Shown here: piece by piece, positions 33,523 to 40,858 of the stretch
How positions within the stretch are numbered: position 1 is the stretch's first letter
Layout: each line of letters begins with the position of its first letter
Assembly (NCBI GenBank): GCA_947464335.1
Contig: CANHWG010000005.1
Span: forward strand, 1-64,000
Source: Flavobacteriaceae bacterium
GTDB lineage: Bacteria > Bacteroidota > Bacteroidia > Flavobacteriales > Flavobacteriaceae
Reading direction: 5' to 3'
Length of the DNA stretch: 64,000 bases
Notes under the pieces: generated by a model
The model's input: the letters and a program-made list of their open reading frames with translations, nothing else
Database searches by the model: none
What the model was told of the DNA's origin: nothing
Position numbers and translations under genes: made by a program

Positions 33523-35574
33523 ATGAAAAAAATAATGCTTTTGTTTTTATGTATCGCTCAATATAACAACGCTCAAACCACAACGGATACAATTTCTAAA
33601 ACAAAAAAGAAGGAATTAGAATTGGATGAAGTAGTTGTTTCTGGAACTTTAAAAGCGGTTAAACGGTTAGAAAATCCTGTGCCAGTTGAAGTAATTACGA
33701 CCACTTTCTTAAAGCAAAATCCGACCAGTACTGTTTTTGATGCTTTGCAAAATGTAAACGGTTTACGTCCACAAAACAATTGCAATGTTTGTAATACTGG
33801 CGACATTAGAATAAATGGTCTTGATGGTCCGTATACCATGGTTACTATTGACGGAATGCCGATAGTGAGTGCGCTTGGAACGGTTTATGGTTTATCGGGA
33901 ATTCCCAATTCGATGATTGAAAAAATTGAAGTGGTAAAAGGCGCTGCGTCCACACTTTATGGCAGCGAAGCTGTCGGCGGATTAATTAACATCATTACAA
34001 AAAAATCTAAAACCACTTCTTTATTTACCGCCGATATGTTTTCTACTTCTTGGCTCGAAAATAATATTGATTTAGGATATAAGGCATCTATCGGTAAAAA
34101 GGTGGAGGCACTTTTTGGTGTCAATTACTTCTACTACAATAATCCTACAGACAACAATAACGATAATTTTACAGATATTGCGTTGCAAGACCGAGTATCT
34201 TTTTTTAGCAAATGGAACATTAGCCGAAAATCAGAAAAAGAGTTTAGCATAGTGTCCCGCTATCTGTGTGAAGATCGTTGGGGTGGCGAAATGCAATGGA
34301 ATACTGGTTTTCGTGGCGGTGATGAAGTATATGGCGAAAGCATTTACACCTCGCGTTATGAACTTTTAGGTAAGTATCAATTGCCCGTAACTGAAAAAAT
34401 GTACCTTCAATTTTCATTCATTAGTCATGACCAAAATTCGGTTTATGGCAATTCGTTTTTCTTAGCCAATCAAAAAATTGGGTTCGGACAATTCCTTTGG
34501 GATAAAAACATAAAAAATCATTCGCTTCTTTTTGGAAGTGCTTTCCGATATCAATTTTATAACGATAATACGCCAGCAACAACAACTGCTGACCATTCCA
34601 AAATTTATAGTCTTTTTGTGCAAGACGATATAAAATTTTCTGAAAGAACAGGACTTCTTCTGGGTTCACGCTACGACTACAACTCGGCTCACGGTTCCAT
34701 TTTTACGCCCCGAATTGCTTTGAAATGGAAGCCATCACAAGATGATATTTTGAGACTAAATTTTGGTACTGGTTTTAGAGTAGTCAATCTTTTTACCGAA
34801 GATCATCAAGCATTATCAGGAGCAAGAGATGTCGTTTTAGTTGATAATTTAGAACCCGAAACATCCTATAATGTCAACTTGAATTACTTAAAAAAATATA
34901 GATTGGAGAATTTAGGGATTTTGAATTTAGAAATGTCCTCCTGGTATACGTATTTTACCAATCGAATTTTTGCCAATTACGACCTTAATCCCAACCAAAT
35001 TGTTTACGATAATTTGAATGGATTTTCAAAAATATTTGGATTGAGTGCTAACGTCGATTGGATTACGCCTTTTGGTTTAAAAGCCACCGTTGGCGCAAGT
35101 TATTTTGATCCATTCACGAAGCAAGATGGCGTATCATTTGTTCCTTTGTTTACCGAAAAATATTCGTTGAACTGGGCGATTAATTATGAAATTCCCGAAT
35201 GGTTTCTTTCTTTTGATTATACTGGGAATCTGACTGGTCCGATGCGTTTGCCTTTGTTAAGTGAACTTGACCCACGACGCGACTATTCGCAACCCTTTAG
35301 TATTCAAAACATTCAGGTTACTTATAAAAAATTTCATAATCTTGAAATCTATTCGGGAATAAAAAACCTTTTTAATTGGACACCCAACCGTGGCAATCCG
35401 TTTTTGATTGCTCGAGCCAATGATCCGTTTGATCAAAATGTGCAATTTGATATGAATGGAAATGCGGTTCCTACTGCCGATAATCCTTTCGGATTAACCT
35501 TTGACCCAACCTATGCTTATGGTCCAAATCAAAGCGCTCGAATTTTCCTCGGTCTACGATTTCATATTGATTAA
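33523..35574 (+). CDS. TonB-dependent receptor (haem/vitamin/siderophore type)
   Basis: 683 residues with a signal peptide 'MKKIMLLFLCIAQYNNAQ'. TonB box region 'LELDEVVVSGTLKAVKRLENPVPVEVI', plug with 'NVNGLRPQNNCNVCNTGDIRINGLDGPYTMVTIDGMPI' and 'VVKGAASTLYGSEAVGGLINIIT', then the barrel, ending 'RIFLGLRFHID'. The paired Cys in 'NNCNVCNTGDIRINGL' is characteristic of one group of flavobacterial receptors. Divergent from the DtxR/ZIP operon with a metal-type motif in the promoter, so an iron or other metal complex is the likely cargo; the substrate is otherwise unknown. Confidence 0.92.
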   Translation: MKKIMLLFLCIAQYNNAQTTTDTISKTKKKELELDEVVVSGTLKAVKRLENPVPVEVITTTFLKQNPTSTVFDALQNVNGLRPQNNCNVCNTGDIRINGLDGPYTMVTIDGMPIVSALGTVYGLSGIPNSMIEKIEVVKGAASTLYGSEAVGGLINIITKKSKTTSLFTADMFSTSWLENNIDLGYKASIGKKVEALFGVNYFYYNNPTDNNNDNFTDIALQDRVSFFSKWNISRKSEKEFSIVSRYLCEDRWGGEMQWNTGFRGGDEVYGESIYTSRYELLGKYQLPVTEKMYLQFSFISHDQNSVYGNSFFLANQKIGFGQFLWDKNIKNHSLLFGSAFRYQFYNDNTPATTTADHSKIYSLFVQDDIKFSERTGLLLGSRYDYNSAHGSIFTPRIALKWKPSQDDILRLNFGTGFRVVNLFTEDHQALSGARDVVLVDNLEPETSYNVNLNYLKKYRLENLGILNLEMSSWYTYFTNRIFANYDLNPNQIVYDNLNGFSKIFGLSANVDWITPFGLKATVGASYFDPFTKQDGVSFVPLFTEKYSLNWAINYEIPEWFLSFDYTGNLTGPMRLPLLSELDPRRDYSQPFSIQNIQVTYKKFHNLEIYSGIKNLFNWTPNRGNPFLIARANDPFDQNVQFDMNGNAVPTADNPFGLTFDPTYAYGPNQSARIFLGLRFHID

Positions 35575-35593
35575 AATAAAGTAGTTTTGTGAA

Positions 35594-36739
35594 ATGCAAC
35601 ATTACAATTACATTTTCACGGGTTCGGGTTTGTCAGCGCTTATGACTGTTTATGAAATGGTGCTTTCGAAAAAATTTGAGGATAAAACCATTTTACTTAT
35701 CGATGAGAATGCAAAAAAAACCAATGACCGAACGTGGTGTTTTTGGGATGAAAAAGGAATGTATGATGAATTGGCTTCCGCCAAATGGAACGCAGCTTGG
35801 TTCAAAAACGAAAAATTTGAAAGACGATTAGATTTATCGCCTTACCAATATAAAATGGTTAAAGGTTTAGATTTTTACAACTTCATTTTTGAGGAACTTT
35901 CCAAAAATTCAAACATTCATTTTGTCAATCAAAAAGTTATCGATTTTAAGGAATTAGGAAATCATTGTGTCGTTAAAACAGCACTAGAAAGTTTTACATG
36001 CAACCAAATTTTCAATTCTATTTTTAACTCGGAATTGGTTAAAACCCAAACGAAATATCCTTTTTTACATCAGCATTTTATAGGTTGGTTTATCAAAAGT
36101 AAGGAAGCCGTTTTCACTCCTGATTGTGCTACGTTTATGGATTTTTCGGTAGAACAAAAAGGAAATACACGTTTTATGTATGTATTGCCTACGTCGGAAA
36201 CTGAAGCATTGATAGAATATACGTTGTTCTCCAAAGACTTGTTAGAAAAACAAGAATACGAAACCGAAATCAACAACTATATTCAAAAACTCGGCATAAC
36301 AGAATATGAAATTGTAGAAAAAGAGCAAGGAAATATTCCGATGACCTGTTTTCCTTTTTGGAAACACAATTCTAAAAACATAATAAATATTGGTTCGGCT
36401 GGTGGTTGGACCAAAGCCAGTACCGGTTATACTTTTAAAAATGCAACTAAAAAATCAAAAGCTTTAATGTTGTTTTTGCAACAGGAAACTGATTTAAGAA
36501 AGTTTCATAAAACCGATAAATTTTGGTTCTATGATTTGTTGCTTTTGGATATTTTAGACAAAAAAAACCATTTGGGTTCAACCATATTCACCTCCATGTT
36601 TCAGAAAGAAAATACCACCATTATCTTTAAATTTCTAGACGAGGAAACCTCGTTTTGGGAAGACTTGCAAGTCATTTGGAAATGCCCGAAAGGTATTTTT
36701 GTAAAAGCATTGTTTAGAAGAATGATCGGTTTGCGTTAG
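35594..36739 (+). CDS. crtY: Lycopene cyclase family protein
   Basis: 381 residues. FAD/NAD-type N-terminus 'YNYIFTGSGLSALMTVYEM', then 'NDRTWCFWD', both diagnostic of the CrtY beta-cyclase family. 'FMYVLPTSETEALIEYTLFS' corresponds to the cyclase FxEET-like catalytic strand and 'IGSAGGWTKASTGYTF' to the flavin-binding end. It closes the beta-ionone rings of lycopene en route to zeaxanthin, the yellow pigment common in this group. Nineteen bases after the TonB receptor and away from other carotenoid genes. Membrane-associated in other bacteria. Confidence 0.9.
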   Translation: MQHYNYIFTGSGLSALMTVYEMVLSKKFEDKTILLIDENAKKTNDRTWCFWDEKGMYDELASAKWNAAWFKNEKFERRLDLSPYQYKMVKGLDFYNFIFEELSKNSNIHFVNQKVIDFKELGNHCVVKTALESFTCNQIFNSIFNSELVKTQTKYPFLHQHFIGWFIKSKEAVFTPDCATFMDFSVEQKGNTRFMYVLPTSETEALIEYTLFSKDLLEKQEYETEINNYIQKLGITEYEIVEKEQGNIPMTCFPFWKHNSKNIINIGSAGGWTKASTGYTFKNATKKSKALMLFLQQETDLRKFHKTDKFWFYDLLLLDILDKKNHLGSTIFTSMFQKENTTIIFKFLDEETSFWEDLQVIWKCPKGIFVKALFRRMIGLR

Positions 36740-36808
36740 GGATTGAAGCACTTGTTTGAGTTCTTTTTGTGAAATGCAATGGAACAAAAAAACGAGTGCT
36801 TCAACCCC
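36739..36808. repeat. Imperfect inverted repeat after crtY
   Basis: GGGATTGAAGCACT (36739) is complementary at 13 of 14 positions to AGTGCTTCAACCCC near 36794-36807. The first arm begins within the last base of crtY. It could act as a terminator, but no T run follows. This whole gap (36740-37013) holds no gene. Confidence 0.6.
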
Positions 36809-36810
36809 GA

Positions 36811-36857
36811 CCCCAATTATCATTAATTCGTTATTTATGTTTTTATCCTAATTGGGG
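36811..36857. repeat. Second inverted repeat in the crtY-bacilliredoxin gap
   Basis: CCCCAATTA (36811-36819) and TAATTGGGG (36849-36857) are perfectly complementary around a 29-base AT-rich loop. Confidence 0.55.
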
Positions 36858-36930
36858 TAACGCCCAATTTGTCTATTAAATAATAACAAATCTTTATGAA
36901 TTCTTTAAATCGTACGTTTAGATTTCTGTT

Positions 36931-36938
36931 TATCTTTG
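36931..36938 (+). promoter_or_regulatory. -7 promoter element for the bacilliredoxin gene
   Basis: TATCTTTG is an exact TAnnTTTG match, 75 bases before the ATG, implying a leader that contains the hairpin at 36974-36995. Confidence 0.5.
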
Positions 36939-36973
36939 TAACGATTTATTAAATCAAAATTCTGAAATCAACA

Positions 36974-36995
36974 ACCTGCCTGTCGGTAGACAGGT
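36974..36995. repeat. Short hairpin repeat in the bacilliredoxin leader
   Basis: ACCTGCCTGTCGGTAGACAGGT forms CCTGTC-GGTA-GACAGG. The unit CCTGCCTGTCGG.AGACAGG is, from memory, a dispersed repeat of Flavobacterium genomes. GC-rich compared with its surroundings. Confidence 0.5.
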
Positions 36996-37013
36996 CTTAA
37001 ATCATAAATAATT

Positions 37014-37424
37014 ATGTATCCAGAAGAAATGGTAAAACCAATGAGAACAGAACTTTCTGACGCTGGTTTTCAAGATTTATATAGTGCAACAGACGTGAAA
37101 AACGCAATTAAAGCAGAAGGCACAACACTTGTGGTTGTGAATTCGGTTTGTGGCTGTGCAGCAAGAAACGCGCGCCCAGGAGCAAAAATGAGTTTGGACG
37201 GGGCAAAAAAACCAGATCATTTAGTTACGGTTTTCGCAGGCGTTGACAAGGAAGCAGTTGATGCTGCAAGAGAAGAAATGTTCCCATTTCCACCTTCTTC
37301 GCCAAGTATGGCATTGTTTAAAAATGGCGAATTGGTTCACATGCTAGAACGTCACCATATTGAAGGTCGTCCGGCAGAAATGATTGCTGAAAATTTGAAA
37401 GACGCTTACGCAGAATTTTGTTAA
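37014..37424 (+). CDS. brxA: Bacilliredoxin, BrxA/BrxB (YphP/YqiW) family
   Basis: 136 residues, normal for the family. The start 'MYPEEMVKPMRTELSDAGFQDL' and the active site 'VNSVCGCAARNARPGA' (CGC) are characteristic. In Bacillus these thioredoxin-like proteins remove bacillithiol from mixed disulfides; whether this organism makes bacillithiol cannot be seen here, though some Bacteroidota do. Cytoplasmic. Monocistronic between its own promoter and terminator. Confidence 0.94.
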   Translation: MYPEEMVKPMRTELSDAGFQDLYSATDVKNAIKAEGTTLVVVNSVCGCAARNARPGAKMSLDGAKKPDHLVTVFAGVDKEAVDAAREEMFPFPPSSPSMALFKNGELVHMLERHHIEGRPAEMIAENLKDAYAEFC

Positions 37425-37430
37425 AAAATT

Positions 37431-37460
37431 AAATCCTTTCTATTCGGAAGGATTTTTTTA
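37431..37460 (+). terminator. Rho-independent terminator of the bacilliredoxin gene
   Basis: A 10-bp stem AAATCCTTTC/GGAAGGATTT (one G-T pair) with a 5-base loop, followed by a T run. Confidence 0.88.
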
Positions 37461-37521
37461 TTTTGAAACGCAACCTTTTCAATTGTAAAATTGATTAGGT
37501 TTTTTTATTTCAAAAAAAATG

Positions 37522-37529
37522 TAATTTTG
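37522..37529 (+). promoter_or_regulatory. -7 promoter element for trhO
   Basis: TAATTTTG is an exact TAnnTTTG match, 58 bases before the ATG. Confidence 0.45.
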
Positions 37530-37587
37530 CCTTCGAATTCTTCCATTTAGAGTTCAATCATTTATTTCTCACTTAAACGTTTATAGC

Positions 37588-38946
37588 ATGCAACTGTATA
37601 ACACTTTAAGCGCAGAAGAAAGAGCCGAGCTTATTGACCAAGCGGGCAAACAACGCCTAACGTTGTCTTTCTATGCGTATGCCAAAATTGAAAACCCTCA
37701 ACAATTTCGCGACAACTTATTTATCGAATGGAACAAACTCGATGCGCTTGGCCGAACCTATGTTGCTAAAGAAGGTATTAATGCTCAAATGTCTATTGCA
37801 GCTGAAAATATGGAAGCCTTTAGAGAAACACTCGAAGCTTACGATTTTATGCGAGGCATTCGTTTAAATGTAGCTGTTGAACATGATGATCATTCGTTTT
37901 TGAAGTTGACTGTTAAAGTTCGCGATAAAATCGTAGCCGACGGACTAAACGATGAAACTTTTGATGTCACCAATATAGGAGTGCATTTAAAAGCCAAGGA
38001 ATTCAACCAAATTTTAGAAGACCCAAATACCATTGTTGTTGATTTTAGAAATCATTACGAAAGTGAAATTGGTCATTTTAAAGGTGCGATTACTCCCGAT
38101 GTAGAAACTTTTAGAGAAAGTTTACCCATAATTAACGAACAACTTCAAAATCATAAAGAAGATAAAAATTTGGTGATGTATTGCACTGGTGGAATCCGTT
38201 GCGAAAAAGCTTCGGCCTATTTTAAACATCAAGGTTTTAAAAATGTATTTCAGTTGGAAGGCGGCATTATCAATTATGCCAAACAAATAAAAGAAGAAGG
38301 TTTAGAAAGTAAATTCATTGGAAAGAACTTCGTTTTCGACCATCGCCTTGGCGAAAGAATTACAGATGACATTGTTTCGCAATGCCATCAATGCGGAAAA
38401 CCATGTGACAATCACACCAATTGTGAAAACGAAGGTTGTCATTTGTTATTTATTCAATGTGATGAATGCAAAGCCGTAATGGAAAACTGTTGTTCGACGG
38501 AGTGTCAAGAAATAATCCACATGCCATTGGTTGACCAAGTTACATTACGTCGAGGCATCAAAAATGGGAATATGATTTTCAGAAAAGGAAAATCAGATAA
38601 ATTGTTATTCAAACATTCGGGAGAACTTTCGGACAAATCATTGGCTATCGCCAAAAAGCAAACAGATATTCGTCAGAAAATCAAAATCAAAAAAGTTTTA
38701 ATTGGGAAAGCGGAGCATTATTATGTAAAAGCGCAAGTTGGGCTTTTCATTATTGAAAATCAGGATTTATCTATTGGCGATAAGATACTAATATCTGGAC
38801 CAACAACAGGGAATGAGGAAATGATAATCGAAAAAATGTTCGTCAACGGTAGTGAAAATACTTTAGCAAAATCTGGTGATAAAGTCACGATTTCTTTACC
38901 ATTCCGAATTCGTTTGTCGGATAAGTTGTTTAAAATTATCCCATAA
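37588..38946 (+). CDS. trhO: tRNA U34 hydroxylase TrhO with extra C-terminal beta-barrel domain
   Basis: 452 residues, longer than the roughly 330-350 of E. coli YceA/TrhO. N-terminal ferredoxin-like domain (about 1-115), rhodanese domain (about 125-245) with active loop 'MYCTGGIRCEKASAY', then a Cys cluster 'CHQCGKPCDNHTNCENEGCH...CDECKAVMENCC' as in TrhO. TrhO makes 5-hydroxyuridine at tRNA position 34 using oxygen. The last 110 residues ('EHYYVKAQVGLFIIE', 'GDKILISGPTTGNEEM', 'FRIRLSDKLFKIIP') look like the C-terminal barrel of U32 peptidase-family proteins. That part is inference. Monocistronic. Confidence 0.93.
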   Translation: MQLYNTLSAEERAELIDQAGKQRLTLSFYAYAKIENPQQFRDNLFIEWNKLDALGRTYVAKEGINAQMSIAAENMEAFRETLEAYDFMRGIRLNVAVEHDDHSFLKLTVKVRDKIVADGLNDETFDVTNIGVHLKAKEFNQILEDPNTIVVDFRNHYESEIGHFKGAITPDVETFRESLPIINEQLQNHKEDKNLVMYCTGGIRCEKASAYFKHQGFKNVFQLEGGIINYAKQIKEEGLESKFIGKNFVFDHRLGERITDDIVSQCHQCGKPCDNHTNCENEGCHLLFIQCDECKAVMENCCSTECQEIIHMPLVDQVTLRRGIKNGNMIFRKGKSDKLLFKHSGELSDKSLAIAKKQTDIRQKIKIKKVLIGKAEHYYVKAQVGLFIIENQDLSIGDKILISGPTTGNEEMIIEKMFVNGSENTLAKSGDKVTISLPFRIRLSDKLFKIIP

Positions 38947-38970
38947 AATTCTTTGTTTTTTAAGATACTT

Positions 38971-39017
38971 AATTCCAAATTCAGGTGAAAAAATGCACTT
39001 AGAATTTGGAATTTTTT
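38971..39017 (+). terminator. Rho-independent terminator of trhO
   Basis: A perfect 12-bp stem AATTCCAAATTC/GAATTTGGAATT followed by a T run. Confidence 0.85.
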
Positions 39018-39107
39018 ATTGGAATTTATTTTTTTAAAATACTATCTTTACCAATTAATCGTTTTTATGAATTATAAGTTGCTTTTCGCAACACTCTCTA
39101 TATCATT

Positions 39108-40385
39108 ATGGCTTGTCAAAGTTGTTCAACTTCAGATGGTGGCGCACCTAAGGGTTGTAAAAATAATGGGACTTGCGGCACCGATAGCTGCAACAAATTA
39201 ACTGTTTTTGATTGGTTAGCCAATATGAGTTTGCCAAATGGTGAAACTCCGTTTGACTGTGTCGAAGTGCGATTCAAAAATGGTCGAAAAGATTTTTATC
39301 GCAATACCGAAAAACTTACGCTTAGCATTGGAGATATTGTCGCTACTGAGGCATCTCCGGGTCATGATATTGGAATTGTGACGCTAACGGGGGAATTGGT
39401 AAAAATTCAGATGAAGAAAAAAGGAGTCAATCCTACCAGTCCCGAAATTGCCAAAGTATACCGAAAAGCTTCTCAAAAAGACATTGATATTTGGAGTAGT
39501 GTTCGTGATAAAGAGGCAGAAATGCAGGTAAAAGCACGTGAATTAGCAATTGTTCACAAATTAGAAATGAAAATCTCCGATGTAGAATATCAGGGTGATG
39601 GTTCTAAAGTAATTTTTTATTACACTGCCAGCGATAGAGTAGATTTTAGATTGTTAATCAAAGATTATTCGCGTGTTTTTAACACCCGAATTGAAATGAA
39701 ACAAGTTGGGTTGCGTCAAGAAGCTTCTCGTTTGGGCGGAATTGGTTCTTGCGGAAGAGAATTATGTTGCTCTACTTGGCTGACCGATTTCCGTAGTGTA
39801 AACACTTCTGCCGCGCGTTACCAACAACTCTCCTTAAATCCACAAAAATTAGCAGGACAATGTGGTAAATTAAAATGCTGTTTGAATTATGAGTTAGATA
39901 CTTATATGGATGCTTTAAAAGGTTTTCCTGATTTTGAAACTAAATTAAAAACAGAAAAAGGAGATGCTATTTGCCAAAAACAAGACATCTTTAAAGGACT
40001 AATGTGGTTTGCTTATACGGAAAACTTTGCTAATTGGCATGTGTTAAACATTGAGCAAGTAAAAGAAATAATTGCTGAAAACAAACAAAATAAAAAAGTA
40101 AGTTCTCTTGAAGATTTTGCTATAGATACGATTGTTGAGCCAGAAAAAGACTTTAACAACGCTATGGGTCAAGAAAGTTTAACTCGATTTGACCAACCCA
40201 AAAAGAGTAAAAACAAGAATAGAAATAAAAACAGAAACAAAGCTTCTAATTCAAATGAGTCACAAGCAAACGTTATAAGGCCAAATAATATTCAAAATCA
40301 AGGGCAAAATCAAAAACAAGGAAAAAAGTCAAACCCACAAAACAAAAAACCAATAATCATAAAAAAGAATGAGACTAAAGAATAG
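39108..40385 (+). CDS. ricT: RicT/PSP1-domain protein
   Basis: 425 residues. An N-terminal Cys-rich segment 'MACQSCSTSDGGAPKGCKNNGTCGTDSCNK' precedes the PSP1/RicT domain (about 45-290), which shows 'LGGIGSCGRELCCSTWLTDF' and 'GQCGKLKCCLNYELD', the signature cysteines. The tail (about 330-425) is Asn/Lys-rich and probably disordered. In Bacillus RicT joins RicA and RicF in an Fe-S complex that helps RNase Y mature mRNAs; partners are not seen here. Overlaps gldH by 17 bases, so cotranscribed with gldH and pbp1A, a conserved Bacteroidota arrangement. Confidence 0.93.
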   Translation: MACQSCSTSDGGAPKGCKNNGTCGTDSCNKLTVFDWLANMSLPNGETPFDCVEVRFKNGRKDFYRNTEKLTLSIGDIVATEASPGHDIGIVTLTGELVKIQMKKKGVNPTSPEIAKVYRKASQKDIDIWSSVRDKEAEMQVKARELAIVHKLEMKISDVEYQGDGSKVIFYYTASDRVDFRLLIKDYSRVFNTRIEMKQVGLRQEASRLGGIGSCGRELCCSTWLTDFRSVNTSAARYQQLSLNPQKLAGQCGKLKCCLNYELDTYMDALKGFPDFETKLKTEKGDAICQKQDIFKGLMWFAYTENFANWHVLNIEQVKEIIAENKQNKKVSSLEDFAIDTIVEPEKDFNNAMGQESLTRFDQPKKSKNKNRNKNRNKASNSNESQANVIRPNNIQNQGQNQKQGKKSNPQNKKPIIIKKNETKE

Positions 40386-40854
40386 CATCCTTTTTATTGT
40401 AATGCTGCTTATAATTGTTTCTTGTGATAAACGAAGTGTTTTTGATGACTATAAATCAGTTGGAAACGCTTGGCACAAAGACAGTATTGTAACTTTTGAA
40501 TTGCCACAATTAGATGCTAAAAAGCCCTACAATTTATATATTAATGTCAGAGACAATGATGATTACCCGTTTAATAATTTATTCTTAATTGTCTCTTTAG
40601 AACAGCCAAACAAACAAGTAAAAGTAGACACCTTAGAATATCAAATGACTAATCCTGACGGAACACTTCTTGGTGATGGCTTTTCAGATATTAAAGAAAG
40701 TAAGCTTTTTTATAAAGACAAAGAAAATTTTACCCAAAAAGGAGTTTATAAAATTCATATCAAACACGCAACGAGACAAACCGGAAAAATTGAAGGTGTT
40801 ACTTCACTTCCTGGTATTTCTGACGTTGGTTTCAGAATAGAATCTACGGAATAA
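40369..40854 (+). CDS. gldH: Gliding motility lipoprotein GldH
   Basis: 161 residues. Lipoprotein signal 'MRLKNSILFIVMLLIIVSC'. 'VFDDYKSVGNAWHKDSIVTFELP', 'YNLYINVRDNDDYPFNNLFLIV' and the closing 'GISDVGFRIE' match GldH, required for gliding and linked to T9SS function in Flavobacterium johnsoniae. Anchored in a membrane facing the periplasm. The start lies inside the end of ricT (17-base overlap); pbp1A follows four bases later. Confidence 0.95.
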   Translation: MRLKNSILFIVMLLIIVSCDKRSVFDDYKSVGNAWHKDSIVTFELPQLDAKKPYNLYINVRDNDDYPFNNLFLIVSLEQPNKQVKVDTLEYQMTNPDGTLLGDGFSDIKESKLFYKDKENFTQKGVYKIHIKHATRQTGKIEGVTSLPGISDVGFRIESTE

Positions 40855-40858
40855 AATT

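Noticed and set aside
35582-35589. TAGTTTTG, an exact -7 promoter match just before crtY
   Set aside because: It lies only four bases before the ATG, so transcription would start at or inside the start codon; a real promoter would need a leaderless message.
35585-36780. Identical TTTTGTGAAATGCAA at the crtY start and in the inverted repeat after crtY
   Set aside because: A 15-base AT-rich match is expected about once by chance in a window of this size; no wider similarity surrounds it.
39019-39201. Forward ORF of 60 residues overlapping the start of ricT
   Set aside because: It is out of frame with the conserved ricT N-terminus and lacks any family features.
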